64,000 bases of DNA, from positions 310,001 to 374,000 of the forward strand of contig NZ_CAJFCN010000006.1 in NCBI RefSeq assembly GCF_904063055.1. The letters are read 5' to 3'. Each line of letters starts with the position of its first letter. Positions within the stretch are counted from its first letter, which is position 1. The stretch is from Pseudomonas paracarnis. Lineage in GTDB: Bacteria > Pseudomonadota > Gammaproteobacteria > Pseudomonadales > Pseudomonadaceae. Positions 41,786-50,311 of the stretch are shown here, piece after piece. The notes beneath the pieces are model-generated. The model searched no databases. It was not told the DNA's origin and was given only the letters and a program-made list of their open reading frames with translations. The translations under genes and the position numbers were made by a program.

Positions 41786-43318
41786 ATGCGCTCTCTGACC
41801 CTGCACCTGAAAATCCTGATCACCTTGCTGGTGGTGCTGGGCATTTCGGTCACCGCCTATCAGATCTTCGTGCTGGGAATTCCCGTCACCGAAGATGCCA
41901 CCGACGACTTGTGGAACATCGACGCCAAGGTCGAGTTCGTCGCCAACCCGAAAGACCCGGTCAAGATCCAGATGTTCGTGCCGCCCTTGAGCCGCGACTT
42001 CGTCAGCCTCAATGAGAGCTTTATCTCGAACAACTACGGGGTGAGCGTCAACCGCATCGACGGCAACCGCAAGGTCACCTGGTCGGCGCGCCGGGCCAAG
42101 GGCAACCAGACCCTCTATTACCGCCTGGTGCTGACCAAGCGCTACAGCGGCGAAAAGATCAAGATCAAAGGCCCGACCTTCCGCGACAGCATCGCCGTGG
42201 AAGGCCCGGAAAAGATCGCCGCCGAAGCCTTGCTGGCCCCGATCCGCCAGCACTCGGCCGACGTCGAAACCTTTATCAGTGAAGCCATCAAGCGCACCAA
42301 CAACCTCAACGACGACAATGTGAAGTTGCTGCTGGCCGGCGACCCCTCGACGCCGCACAAAGCCAAGATCGTCGAACTGCTGCTGTCCATCGCCCACGTG
42401 CCGGTAGAGAAAGTCCACACCATCCGCCTGGTGGCCGACCAGCCGCAAACCCCGGAACTGTGGCTGCGCAGTTTCAACGGCAACGACTGGCTGTACTTCA
42501 ACCCGGAAACTGGCGAACAGGGCCTGCCCGCCGACCGCCTGCTATGGTGGACCGGCGATGAAAACCTGATCACCGTCGATGGCGGCAAGAAAGCCATGGT
42601 GACCTTCAGCCTGAACAACAGCGAGATGAATGCCATCCGCCTGGCCAAGCTGACGGACGAAAACACCGACGCCAACTTCCTCGAATACTCGCTGTACGGC
42701 CTGCCGCTGCAAACCCAGCAGACCTTCATGATCATGGTGATGATCCCGATAGGCGTGCTGGTGATTCTGATCCTGCGCAACCTGATCGGCCTGCAAACCC
42801 TGGGTACCTTCACACCGGTGCTGATCGCCCTGGCGTTCCGCGAGACGCAACTGGGCTTCGGGATTGTGCTGTTCACAATTATCACAGCACTGGGGTTATC
42901 ACTCAGGTCCTACCTGGAACACTTGAAACTGCAGATGTTGCCGAGGCTGTCGGTGGTGCTGACCTTTGTGGTGGTGCTGATTGCCGCCATCAGCCTGTTC
43001 AGCCACAAGCTGGGGCTGGAACGCGGCTTGTCGGTGGCGCTGTTCCCGATGGTGATCCTGACCATGACCATCGAACGCCTCTCGATTACCTGGGAGGAGC
43101 GTGGCGCCAACCATGCGCTGAAAGTGGCGATTGGCACCCTGTTCGCTGCGTCCCTGGCGCACCTGATCATGAGCGTGCCGGAGTTGGTCTACTTCGTGTT
43201 CACCTTCCCGGCGATCCTGTTGATCCTGGTGGGCTTCATGCTGGCCATGGGTCGCTACCGCGGCTATCGCCTCACCGAGCTGGTGCGTTTCAAGGCGTTC
43301 CTGAAGGCTGACTCTTGA
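41786..43318 (+). CDS. Inactive-transglutaminase protein fused to seven transmembrane helices (UUP1 family)
   Basis: A 510-residue inner-membrane protein. An N-terminal signal-anchor helix (LKILITLLVVLGISVTAYQI) is followed by a periplasmic region of about 290 residues with a transglutaminase-like fold. The segment where an active enzyme would have Cys-His-Asp contains RLVADQPQTPELWLRSFNG without an obvious catalytic cysteine, consistent with the family name. The C-terminal part carries about seven membrane helices (MIMVMIPIGVLVILILRNLI to FVFTFPAILLILVGFMLAMG). It lies 18 bp after the protease and overlaps the ATP-grasp gene by one base. Molecular role unknown. Confidence 0.88.
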   Translation: MRSLTLHLKILITLLVVLGISVTAYQIFVLGIPVTEDATDDLWNIDAKVEFVANPKDPVKIQMFVPPLSRDFVSLNESFISNNYGVSVNRIDGNRKVTWSARRAKGNQTLYYRLVLTKRYSGEKIKIKGPTFRDSIAVEGPEKIAAEALLAPIRQHSADVETFISEAIKRTNNLNDDNVKLLLAGDPSTPHKAKIVELLLSIAHVPVEKVHTIRLVADQPQTPELWLRSFNGNDWLYFNPETGEQGLPADRLLWWTGDENLITVDGGKKAMVTFSLNNSEMNAIRLAKLTDENTDANFLEYSLYGLPLQTQQTFMIMVMIPIGVLVILILRNLIGLQTLGTFTPVLIALAFRETQLGFGIVLFTIITALGLSLRSYLEHLKLQMLPRLSVVLTFVVVLIAAISLFSHKLGLERGLSVALFPMVILTMTIERLSITWEERGANHALKVAIGTLFAASLAHLIMSVPELVYFVFTFPAILLILVGFMLAMGRYRGYRLTELVRFKAFLKADS

Positions 43319-44304
43319 TGTTCGGCTTCTGGAAGACCTGGAAGGCCCTGGAAGCGCGGGGGATCATGGGTATTAACCGGCGTAATGCCGACTACGTGCT
43401 CAAGTACAACAAGCGCAGCCTGTACCCGATAGTGGATGACAAGATCATTACCAAGGAACGGGCGCTGGCCGCCGGTATCCATGTACCGGAAATGTACGGG
43501 GTGATCTCCACCGAAAAGGAAATCGACAAGCTCGACGAGATCATCGGCGGGCGCAGCGACTTCGTGATCAAGCCCGCCCAGGGCGCCGGTGGCGACGGCA
43601 TCCTGGTGGTTGCAGACCGTTTTGAAGGGCGCTATCGCACGGTGTCCGGCAAGATCATCAGCCATGAAGAGATCGAGCACCAGATTTCCAGCATCCTCAC
43701 CGGCCTGTACTCCCTCGGCGGCCACCGCGACCGCGCGTTGATCGAGTACCGCGTGGTGCCCGACCAGATCTTCAAGAGCATCAGCTATGAAGGCGTGCCG
43801 GACATCCGCATCATCGTGCTGATGGGTTACCCGGTGATGGCGATGCTGCGCTTGCCCACCCGCCAGTCCGGCGGCAAGGCCAACCTGCACCAGGGCGCGA
43901 TCGGCGTGGGTGTAGACCTGGCCACCGGCCTGACCCTGCGCGGCACCTGGCTGAACAACATCATCACCAAGCACCCCGACACCACCAACGCGGTGGATGG
44001 CGTGCAACTGCCCAACTGGGACGGTTTCATGAAACTCGCAGCCGGCTGCTATGAGCTGTGCGGGCTGGGTTATATCGGCGTGGACATGGTGCTGGACCAG
44101 GAAAAAGGCCCGCTGATCCTTGAGCTGAACGCACGGCCAGGGCTGAACATCCAGATTGCCAACGACTGCGGCTTGACCTTGCGCACCCATGCGGTGGAGG
44201 CGCGGCTGGAAGAACTCAAGGCGGCCGGGGTGACAGAAACCCCAGAAGAACGGGTGAAGTTCGTGCAGGAGATGTTCGGGCATATTCCGCCGGTTGAAGG
44301 TTAA
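43318..44304 (+). CDS. Alpha-L-glutamate ligase-like ATP-grasp enzyme
   Basis: A 328-residue cytoplasmic ATP-grasp protein of the RimK-related group. VIKPAQGAGGDGILVV forms the nucleotide-binding hinge and loop, and GPLILELNARPGLNIQIAND supplies the magnesium ligands (E and N) of the family. It would join an amino acid, probably glutamate, to an unknown protein or peptide acceptor. With the exported protease and the membrane protein it forms a conserved trio. The ATG at 43318 overlaps the preceding stop. Confidence 0.88.
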   Translation: MFGFWKTWKALEARGIMGINRRNADYVLKYNKRSLYPIVDDKIITKERALAAGIHVPEMYGVISTEKEIDKLDEIIGGRSDFVIKPAQGAGGDGILVVADRFEGRYRTVSGKIISHEEIEHQISSILTGLYSLGGHRDRALIEYRVVPDQIFKSISYEGVPDIRIIVLMGYPVMAMLRLPTRQSGGKANLHQGAIGVGVDLATGLTLRGTWLNNIITKHPDTTNAVDGVQLPNWDGFMKLAAGCYELCGLGYIGVDMVLDQEKGPLILELNARPGLNIQIANDCGLTLRTHAVEARLEELKAAGVTETPEERVKFVQEMFGHIPPVEG

Positions 44305-44311
44305 GCAGCGC

Positions 44312-44360
44312 ATCGCAGGCAAGCCCGGGCTCGCTAGGTGGGAGCTGGCTTGCCTGCGAT
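44312..44360. repeat. Inverted GCTTGCCTGCGAT repeat
   Basis: Arms ATCGCAGGCAAGC and GCTTGCCTGCGAT enclose 23 bp between the ATP-grasp gene and pabB. It is the core of the repeat seen at 32476-32564 and may act as a transcription attenuator. Confidence 0.8.
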
Positions 44361-44490
44361 AGCTTTCTGACAAGCCATCCATCCCCCAGGCTATGCCCTC
44401 TATCGAGCTATCACCGACATCCCCCCTAGGAGCAAGTCCTACAGAGGACTACAATCCCCTCCCCCACGCCACTGGCTGATTCACCCTCGC

Positions 44491-45834
44491 ATGTCGACCT
44501 GTTCCGTTTACCCCTTACCCTACCGGGCCAACCCCGCCGAGTACTTTGCGGCTATTCGCCATGCGCCTGGCGCGGTGCTGCTCGACAGCGGCCGCCCGGC
44601 TGCCGAGCGGGGGCGCTATGACCTGCTCAGCGCCTGGCCTGAAGCAACCTTGACGGTTGGGCCGGATGAAAGCGGCGGCGATTTCCTGCAACGCTTGCGA
44701 GAGAACCTGGCGCAGTTGGGTGAGGCCGCCCTGCCTGCTGGGGTTGAATTGCCCTTTGCCGGCGGTTTGATCGGTTACTTGAGCTATGACTTCGGCCGGC
44801 ACCTGGAACAGGTTGCACGCCTGGCCGTGGACGACCTGCACCTGCCGGATGCGCGCCTGGGGTTGTATGCCTGGGCGCTGGTCAGCGATCACCAGGCGCG
44901 CACCAGCCAGCTGGTGTTTCACCCGGTGCTGGCCGATAGCGAGCGGCAACGGCTGATCGCTCTGTTCAGTCATGCAACGGGCAGCGCGCCCACCGCCTTC
45001 AAGCTTCAGGGCCCCATGGCGCCGGACCTCAGCCTGGAGGCATATCAGCAGGCCATCCTGCGTATTCAGGATTACATTCAGGCCGGCGACTGCTACCAGG
45101 TCAACTTTACCCAACGCTTTCGCGCACCTTGTAGCGGCGACCCGTGGGCGGCCTACTGCGCCCTGCGCGAGGCCTGCCCGACACCGTTTTCCGGGTTCCA
45201 GAGCCTGCCGGATGACGGCGCGGTGCTGAGCCTGTCGCCGGAACGCTTTGTGCGCATCAGCGAACGCCAGGTCGAGACTCGCCCGATCAAGGGCACCCGC
45301 CCTCGCGGCCTGACGCCAGAAGAGGATGCCGCCAACGCCGCCGAACTGCTGGCCAGCCCCAAGGACCGCGCAGAAAACCTGATGATCGTCGACCTGCTGC
45401 GCAACGACCTTGGCCGCAGTTGCCGTATCGGCTCAGTGAAAGTGCCGGAGCTGTTCAGCCTGGAAAGCTACCCCAACGTGCACCACTTGGTGAGCAGCGT
45501 CACTGGCATATTGGCCGACGACAAAGACGCCCTCGACCTGATCGCCGGCAGCTTCCCTGGCGGCTCCATCACCGGCGCGCCGAAGATTCGCGCCATGCAG
45601 ATCATCGACGAGCTTGAACCCACCCGCCGCGGGTTGTATTGCGGCTCGCTGGTGTACCTGGACGTGCGCGGCGAGATGGACAGTTCCATCGCGATTCGCA
45701 GCTTGCTGGTCAAGGATGGGCAGGTGTGTTGCTGGGGTGGCGGCGGGATTGTGGCGGATTCGCAGTGGCAGGCGGAGTATCAGGAGTCGCTGACGAAGGT
45801 GCGGGTGTTGTTACAAACGTTGGAAAACCTGTAG
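44491..45834 (+). CDS. pabB: Aminodeoxychorismate synthase component I
   Basis: A 447-residue chorismate-utilising enzyme that makes 4-amino-4-deoxychorismate for folate, using ammonia from a PabA glutaminase. It has the TrpE-like N-terminal part and the catalytic domain with IQAGDCYQVNFTQRF, SLSPERFVRI, TRPIKGTRPRG, IVDLLRNDLGRSC and FPGGSITGAPKIRAMQII. The length and the YQVNFTQRF motif favour PabB over TrpE. No pabA lies adjacent. The ATG has no strong ribosome binding site. Confidence 0.94.
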   Translation: MSTCSVYPLPYRANPAEYFAAIRHAPGAVLLDSGRPAAERGRYDLLSAWPEATLTVGPDESGGDFLQRLRENLAQLGEAALPAGVELPFAGGLIGYLSYDFGRHLEQVARLAVDDLHLPDARLGLYAWALVSDHQARTSQLVFHPVLADSERQRLIALFSHATGSAPTAFKLQGPMAPDLSLEAYQQAILRIQDYIQAGDCYQVNFTQRFRAPCSGDPWAAYCALREACPTPFSGFQSLPDDGAVLSLSPERFVRISERQVETRPIKGTRPRGLTPEEDAANAAELLASPKDRAENLMIVDLLRNDLGRSCRIGSVKVPELFSLESYPNVHHLVSSVTGILADDKDALDLIAGSFPGGSITGAPKIRAMQIIDELEPTRRGLYCGSLVYLDVRGEMDSSIAIRSLLVKDGQVCCWGGGGIVADSQWQAEYQESLTKVRVLLQTLENL

Positions 45835-46060
45835 GGCACAGCCCCTGCCTAGCGTTCGAGTAGAACGCCATGCGATAGAAAAAGCCTGAATCAGAACCGC
45901 TGTGGACGGAATAGACGCTTGCATATAGCGTCCGGATCGACCGTCCACCGCCACCTGTGAAGGATCACATGAAGCGACTACCTCCTCGTCTGGAAATATT
46001 TCCGAGATTGCCTAACCGCGCAATCGCACCTATGATCTCCCAAAATGGGAGGTTGAAGCG

Positions 46061-46364
46061 ATGCGGATAATCGCTCTCTCTACCCTACGAATATTCTGGG
46101 AAAGCCATTCAGCTTATAGCGACGCCAGAACACCGCTGGTCGAGTGGTATCGGCACATGGAAAAGGCCAATTATCCAACACCGCAAGCACTCAAGTGCCG
46201 AGCTCAGAACAGCGAGCATTCTTAAGGGCGGCAGGGTCGTGTTCAACGTCGGCGGCAACAAGTATCGAGTGATCATGGCCATCGACTACCAGCGACAACT
46301 AGGGTTTATACGGTTCGTGGGGACCCACGCTCAGTACGACCAGATCAACGCGGAGACTGCGTGA
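46061..46364 (+). pseudogene. higB: HigB-type toxin gene disrupted by a frameshift
   Basis: The frame from ATG 46061 encodes MRIIALSTLRIFWESH and WYRHMEKANYPTPQA, matching the N-terminal half of HigB (RelE-superfamily mRNA interferase). It then drifts into unrelated residues and stops. One frame over, from about 46191, the C-terminal half appears: ASILKGGRVVFNVGGNKY, VIMAIDYQRQLGFIRFVGTH and AQYDQINAETA, ending in TGA that overlaps the antitoxin start. One extra base around 46190-46195 (or two missing) explains it. The RBS lies in a small palindrome (CTCCC / GGGAG, 46037-46051). A sequencing error or programmed frameshift cannot be excluded. Confidence 0.82.
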
Positions 46365-46720
46365 TGAACATCAAACCTATTCACTCCCAGGAAGAACTGA
46401 CTGCGGCACTCGTACGAGTCGAGCAGATATGGGGAGCACTACCCGGCTCGCCTGAAGGTGATGAGCTGGAAATCCTGGCAATCCTCATCGAGAAGTACGA
46501 AGCCGAGCATTACCCCATGCCCCCTTCGGATCCGGTAGAGGCTATCAAGTTTCGCATGGAGCAATTGGGCATGACCGCCCGCGATCTGGAGCCGTTTATC
46601 GGCACCAGTGGGCGGGTGTCAGAGGTGCTGAACCACAAGCGCAAGCTGAGCCTGGCGATGATCAAACGCCTGCATGAAGGCTTGCGTATTCCTTATGAGC
46701 GCTTGCTGGCCGAGGGTTAG
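46364..46720 (+). CDS. higA: HigA-family antitoxin
   Basis: A 118-residue protein with a C-terminal helix-turn-helix (about 65-112: MEQLGMTARDLEPFIGTSGR, VSEVLNHKRKLSLAMI) and an N-terminal part (IHSQEELTAALVRVEQIWG) typical of the longer HigA antitoxins encoded downstream of higB. It neutralises HigB and represses the operon. ATG 46364 overlaps the higB stop. It is intact although its toxin is frameshifted. Confidence 0.92.
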   Translation: MNIKPIHSQEELTAALVRVEQIWGALPGSPEGDELEILAILIEKYEAEHYPMPPSDPVEAIKFRMEQLGMTARDLEPFIGTSGRVSEVLNHKRKLSLAMIKRLHEGLRIPYERLLAEG

Positions 46721-46800
46721 GCGGTGACGGAGCCGATGCCGTCGCGGGCAACCCCGGCTCCCTCAGTTGACCGCGTCGTTTGACGTTACAGGGTCGAAGG

Positions 46801-46825
46801 TGGGAGCTGGCTTGCCTGCGATGGG
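46801..46825. repeat. Single GTGGGAGCTGGCTTGCC repeat unit
   Basis: One arm (GTGGGAGCTGGCTTGCCTGC and a few further bases) of the repeat family stands alone just after the thrH stop, without its inverted partner. Confidence 0.7.
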
Positions 46826-46847
46826 GCAATCAGCCGCGCCGCATAAC

Positions 46848-47465
46848 TTACAGGCTCAACTGCCGATTCGACGCCTTGATAAACTCTTTTTTCAAGTCTT
46901 CAAACGTATGCACCGCCGGGAACTGCGGGAATTCGCGAATCACATTGTCCGGCGCATGGAACAGAATCCCACGGTCAGCTTCACCCAGCATGCTGGTGTC
47001 ATTGTAGGAATCACCGGCAGCGATCACGCGGTAGTAGAGGGTCTTGAATGCCAGCACTGATTGGCGCTTGGGGTCTTTCTGGCGCAGTTGGTAGCTGACC
47101 ACCCGGTCGTTTTCATCGGTGATCAAGCGGTGGCAAAGCAAGGTCGGGAACCCCAGCTGACGCATCAGCGGCTGGGAGAACTCGTAGAAGGTGTCGGACA
47201 GGATCACCACCTGAAAGCGCTCGCGCAGCCAGTTGACGAACTCGATCGCGCCGTCCAGCGGCTTGAGTGTGGCGATCACGGCCTGGATATCGGCCAACTT
47301 GAGCCCATGCTCGTCGAGGATACGCAGGCGCTGTTGCATCAGCACGTCGTAGTCGGGGATGTCACGGGTGGTGGCCCGCAGGGACTCAATGCCGGTTTTC
47401 TCGGCAAAGGCGATCCAGATTTCCGGAACCAGTACCCCTTCCAGGTCAAGGCAGGCAATTTCCAC
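46848..47465 (-). CDS. thrH: ThrH, bifunctional phosphoserine phosphatase / homoserine phosphotransferase
   Basis: A 205-residue HAD-superfamily enzyme starting MEIACLDLEGVLVPEIWIAF; the DLEGV form of motif I (Asp nucleophile, Glu in place of the second Asp) is the ThrH signature. VILSDTFYEFSQPLMRQLG (motif II) and AAGDSYNDTSML (motif IV) follow. It can transfer phosphate from phosphoserine to homoserine. The start is a GTG at 47465 with AGGAG upstream. It is divergent from cysH across about 150 bp. Confidence 0.95.
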   Translation of the reverse strand: MEIACLDLEGVLVPEIWIAFAEKTGIESLRATTRDIPDYDVLMQQRLRILDEHGLKLADIQAVIATLKPLDGAIEFVNWLRERFQVVILSDTFYEFSQPLMRQLGFPTLLCHRLITDENDRVVSYQLRQKDPKRQSVLAFKTLYYRVIAAGDSYNDTSMLGEADRGILFHAPDNVIREFPQFPAVHTFEDLKKEFIKASNRQLSL

Positions 47466-47616
47466 ACGACACTCCTATTAGATGTTGTTAGTTGAGCGAG
47501 CAAAAGGACTGCCGAACTCTAGCGACTCAAGCCAGCCGCCGCAACGCGGGACAGTTTTTGATACCATCGCCCTCCTAGAGAGCGCTCAGCGCCACTGACC
47601 TGTAGGAACCGTCCTG

Positions 47617-48351
47617 ATGAACCAAGCCTTCGACGTCGTTGAACTCGCCACGACTTATGCCAACAAGTCTGCCCAGGACATTCTCAAGCTGGCGTTCAGC
47701 CAGTTCGGCGATGACCTGTGGATTTCCTTCAGCGGTGCCGAGGATGTGGTGCTGGTGGACATGGCCTGGAAGCTGAACAAGAACGTCAAGGTGTTCAGCC
47801 TCGACACCGGCCGCCTGCATCCGGAGACCTACCGGTTTATCGAGCAGGTGCGTGAGTTCTACAAGATCGACATCGAGCTGATCTCGCCAGACCCGAGCAA
47901 GCTGGAGCCCTTCGTCAAAGAGAAAGGCCTGTTCAGCTTCTATAAGGACGGCCATGGCGAATGCTGCGGCATCCGCAAGATCGAACCGCTGCGCCGCAAA
48001 CTCGCAGGTGTCAGCGCCTGGGCCACCGGCCAGCGCCGCGACCAGAGCCCCGGCACTCGCAGCCAGGTGGCGGCGCTGGAAATCGACACGGCGTTCTCCA
48101 CGCCGGAACGCACCCTGTACAAGTTCAACCCGCTGGCGCAGATGACCAGCGAAGAGGTGTGGGGCTACATCCGCATGCTGGAGCTGCCGTACAACAGCCT
48201 GCATGAGCGCGGCTTCATCAGCATCGGCTGCGAGCCCTGCACCCGGCCGGTACTGCCCCGCCAGCATGAGCGCGAAGGCCGCTGGTGGTGGGAAGAAGCC
48301 ACGCAGAAGGAATGCGGGCTGCATGCGGGGAATATCATCAGCAAGGCTTGA
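47617..48351 (+). CDS. cysH: Adenylylsulfate (APS) reductase, assimilatory
   Basis: A 244-residue reductase producing sulfite from APS with thioredoxin. ISFSGAEDVVLVDMAWKL is the nucleotide-binding part, CCGIRKIEPLRRKLAG and the C-terminal GCEPCTRP give four cysteines for a 4Fe-4S cluster, and the catalytic cysteine lies in KECGLH. Presence of the cluster cysteines marks an APS (rather than PAPS) reductase, as known in Pseudomonas. It is apparently monocistronic, followed by a repeat hairpin. Confidence 0.96.
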   Translation: MNQAFDVVELATTYANKSAQDILKLAFSQFGDDLWISFSGAEDVVLVDMAWKLNKNVKVFSLDTGRLHPETYRFIEQVREFYKIDIELISPDPSKLEPFVKEKGLFSFYKDGHGECCGIRKIEPLRRKLAGVSAWATGQRRDQSPGTRSQVAALEIDTAFSTPERTLYKFNPLAQMTSEEVWGYIRMLELPYNSLHERGFISIGCEPCTRPVLPRQHEREGRWWWEEATQKECGLHAGNIISKA

Positions 48352-48370
48352 GCCTCTCATGCCACCGCCT

Positions 48371-48400
48371 CTGTAGGAGCGAACTTGCTCGCTCCTACAG
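48371..48400. repeat. CTGTAGGAGC palindrome after cysH
   Basis: CTGTAGGAGC and GCTCCTACAG flank GAACTTGCTC, a perfect 10-bp hairpin of a common Pseudomonas intergenic repeat. It may also terminate cysH, although there is no T-run. Confidence 0.75.
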
Positions 48401-48431
48401 AAAGCGAGATTTCCTTTCGGCCGGGTAAATC

Positions 48432-48701
48432 TTGTACACAACCTTGTAACCATAAGTGCCATTTTTGTGTGCAACTTAATATACAACGCACCAAAACGTA
48501 ACATCTCTCTGCGCCAATGGCGCCGTCTATAAATAGCCCTCCAATTAACAAAAAAATAAATACCTGTTCAAACGGTCAACTTATAGTGTCCGTGATTCAG
48601 TGAGTTATTCTCAACCTATATAAAAACGAAATTAGCCAAGATTTTCATATATCGAGAATTGGCACGCATATGGCTTAGGCAGAAGTGCGCTTTGTATACA
48701 A
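48432..48701. promoter_or_regulatory. Regulatory region with repeated TTGTNNACAA-like palindromes
   Basis: The 48401-48768 stretch before the permease holds no gene and is A+T-rich. Palindrome-like elements TTGTACACAA (48432-48441), TTGTGTGCAA (48465-48474) and the perfect TTGTATACAA (48692-48701) recur. This resembles operators for FCD-type GntR regulators, but no such regulator is encoded next to it. Confidence 0.45.
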
Positions 48702-48768
48702 TCAATACAAAACCTACATACACTTTGCCATCCGCCGCTTTGCTGCAGATGCGCTGGAGCCTGCCGGA

Positions 48769-50298
48769 ATGCGTACAAGTCTCTCGAACACCCTCGCACT
48801 GGATCTGCCCTCCTCCCCGTTAAACCCTGCGGCCGCCGGCCCCGGCCCGCTGGTACTCAGCCCGCGCCTGCACAACAAGGACCTGGCGCCCACCAAGGTC
48901 GAAGGCCGACGCTGGGGGCGCTATAGCATCTTCGCGTTGTGGACCAATGACGTGCACAACATCGCCAACTACTCATTCGCCATCGGCCTCTATGCATTAG
49001 GCCTGGGCGGCTGGCAAATATTGCTGTCCCTGGGGATCGGCGCGGCGCTGGTGTACTTCTTTATGAACTTGTCGGGCTACATGGGGCAGAAGACCGGTGT
49101 GCCGTTTCCGGTTATCAGCCGTATCAGCTTCGGCATTCATGGGGCGCAGATTCCGGCGTTGATTCGGGCGGTAATTGCGATTGCCTGGTTTGGGATCCAG
49201 ACCTACCTGGCCTCGGTAGTTTTCCGCGTGCTGCTGACCGCCATTCATCCAGGCTTTGCCGATTATGACCACGACTCGATTCTGGGGCTGTCGACCCTGG
49301 GTTGGGCGTGCTTTGTGGCGATCTGGCTGGTGCAGTTGGTGATCCTCGCCTATGGCATGGAAATGGTACGTCGCTATGAAGGCTTCGCCGGGCCGGTGAT
49401 TCTGCTGACCGTGGCCGCACTGGCCGGCTGGATGTACTTCCAGGCGAACGGGCAAATTGCCTGGTCGATCCGCGAGCCCCTGAGTGGCGGCGAGATGTGG
49501 CGCAATATCTTTGCCGGCGGCGCGCTGTGGCTGGCCATCTACGGCACCTTGATCCTCAACTTCTGCGACTTCGCCCGTTCCTCACCCTGCCGCAGGACTA
49601 TCCAGGTCGGCAACTTCTGGGGCCTGCCGGTGAATATCCTGGTGTTCGCCGCCATCACCGTGCTGCTGTGCGGCGGGCAGTTCCAGCTCAATGGCCGCGT
49701 GATCGAAAGCCCGACCGAAATCATCGCGGCGATCCCCAACACCTTCTTTCTCGTGCTCGGCTGCCTGGCCTTCCTGATCGTCACCGTGGCGGTGAACATC
49801 ATGGCCAACTTCGTCGCCCCGGCCTTTGTATTAAGCAACCTGGCGCCCAAGTACCTGAACTTTCGCCGCGCCGGACTGATCAGCGCCTTCGTTGCCGTGC
49901 TGATCCTGCCGTGGAACCTCTATAACAGCCCACTGGTGATCGTGTATTTTCTCTCTGGCCTCGGCGCGCTGCTGGGGCCGTTGTACGGGGTGATCATGGT
50001 CGATTACTGGCTGATCCGTAAAAGCCAGGTGGATGTGCCGCAGCTGTACAGCGAAGACCCCCAAGGCATTTATTACTACAGCCGGGGGGTGAATATGCGT
50101 GCGGTGGCGGCGTTCATTCCGGCGGCGGTGATCGCCATCCTGCTGGCGCTGTTGCCGGGGTTTGCCAGCGTCTCGCCGTTTTCCTGGTTGTTTGGCGCCG
50201 GCATTGCAGGGTTGCTGTACCTGCTGATTGCCAAGCGTCAACCGCACTACGCCGATGTCAGCGGCGAAAGCATTGCCGTCGATAACGTCAGTCATTAA
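48769..50298 (+). CDS. NCS1-family permease (purine, pyrimidine, hydantoin or allantoin type)
   Basis: A 509-residue membrane transporter of the nucleobase-cation-symport-1 family with about 12 helices. Typical features are WTNDVHNIANYSFAIGLYAL in helix 1, FPVISRISFGIHGAQIPALI in helix 3 and LNFCDFARSSPCRR after helix 6. I chose the ATG at 48769 (MRTSLSNTLALDLPSS); the frame also opens at a GTG at 48685, but that would include the palindromic operator. The racemase gene 13 bp downstream suggests hydantoins or allantoin as substrate. Confidence 0.9.
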   Translation: MRTSLSNTLALDLPSSPLNPAAAGPGPLVLSPRLHNKDLAPTKVEGRRWGRYSIFALWTNDVHNIANYSFAIGLYALGLGGWQILLSLGIGAALVYFFMNLSGYMGQKTGVPFPVISRISFGIHGAQIPALIRAVIAIAWFGIQTYLASVVFRVLLTAIHPGFADYDHDSILGLSTLGWACFVAIWLVQLVILAYGMEMVRRYEGFAGPVILLTVAALAGWMYFQANGQIAWSIREPLSGGEMWRNIFAGGALWLAIYGTLILNFCDFARSSPCRRTIQVGNFWGLPVNILVFAAITVLLCGGQFQLNGRVIESPTEIIAAIPNTFFLVLGCLAFLIVTVAVNIMANFVAPAFVLSNLAPKYLNFRRAGLISAFVAVLILPWNLYNSPLVIVYFLSGLGALLGPLYGVIMVDYWLIRKSQVDVPQLYSEDPQGIYYYSRGVNMRAVAAFIPAAVIAILLALLPGFASVSPFSWLFGAGIAGLLYLLIAKRQPHYADVSGESIAVDNVSH

Positions 50299-50311
50299 AC
50301 AAGGACTTTCC

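Noticed and set aside
44491..45834. Anthranilate synthase component I (TrpE)
   Set aside because: Length and motifs fit PabB better, and no trpG-like partner lies nearby.
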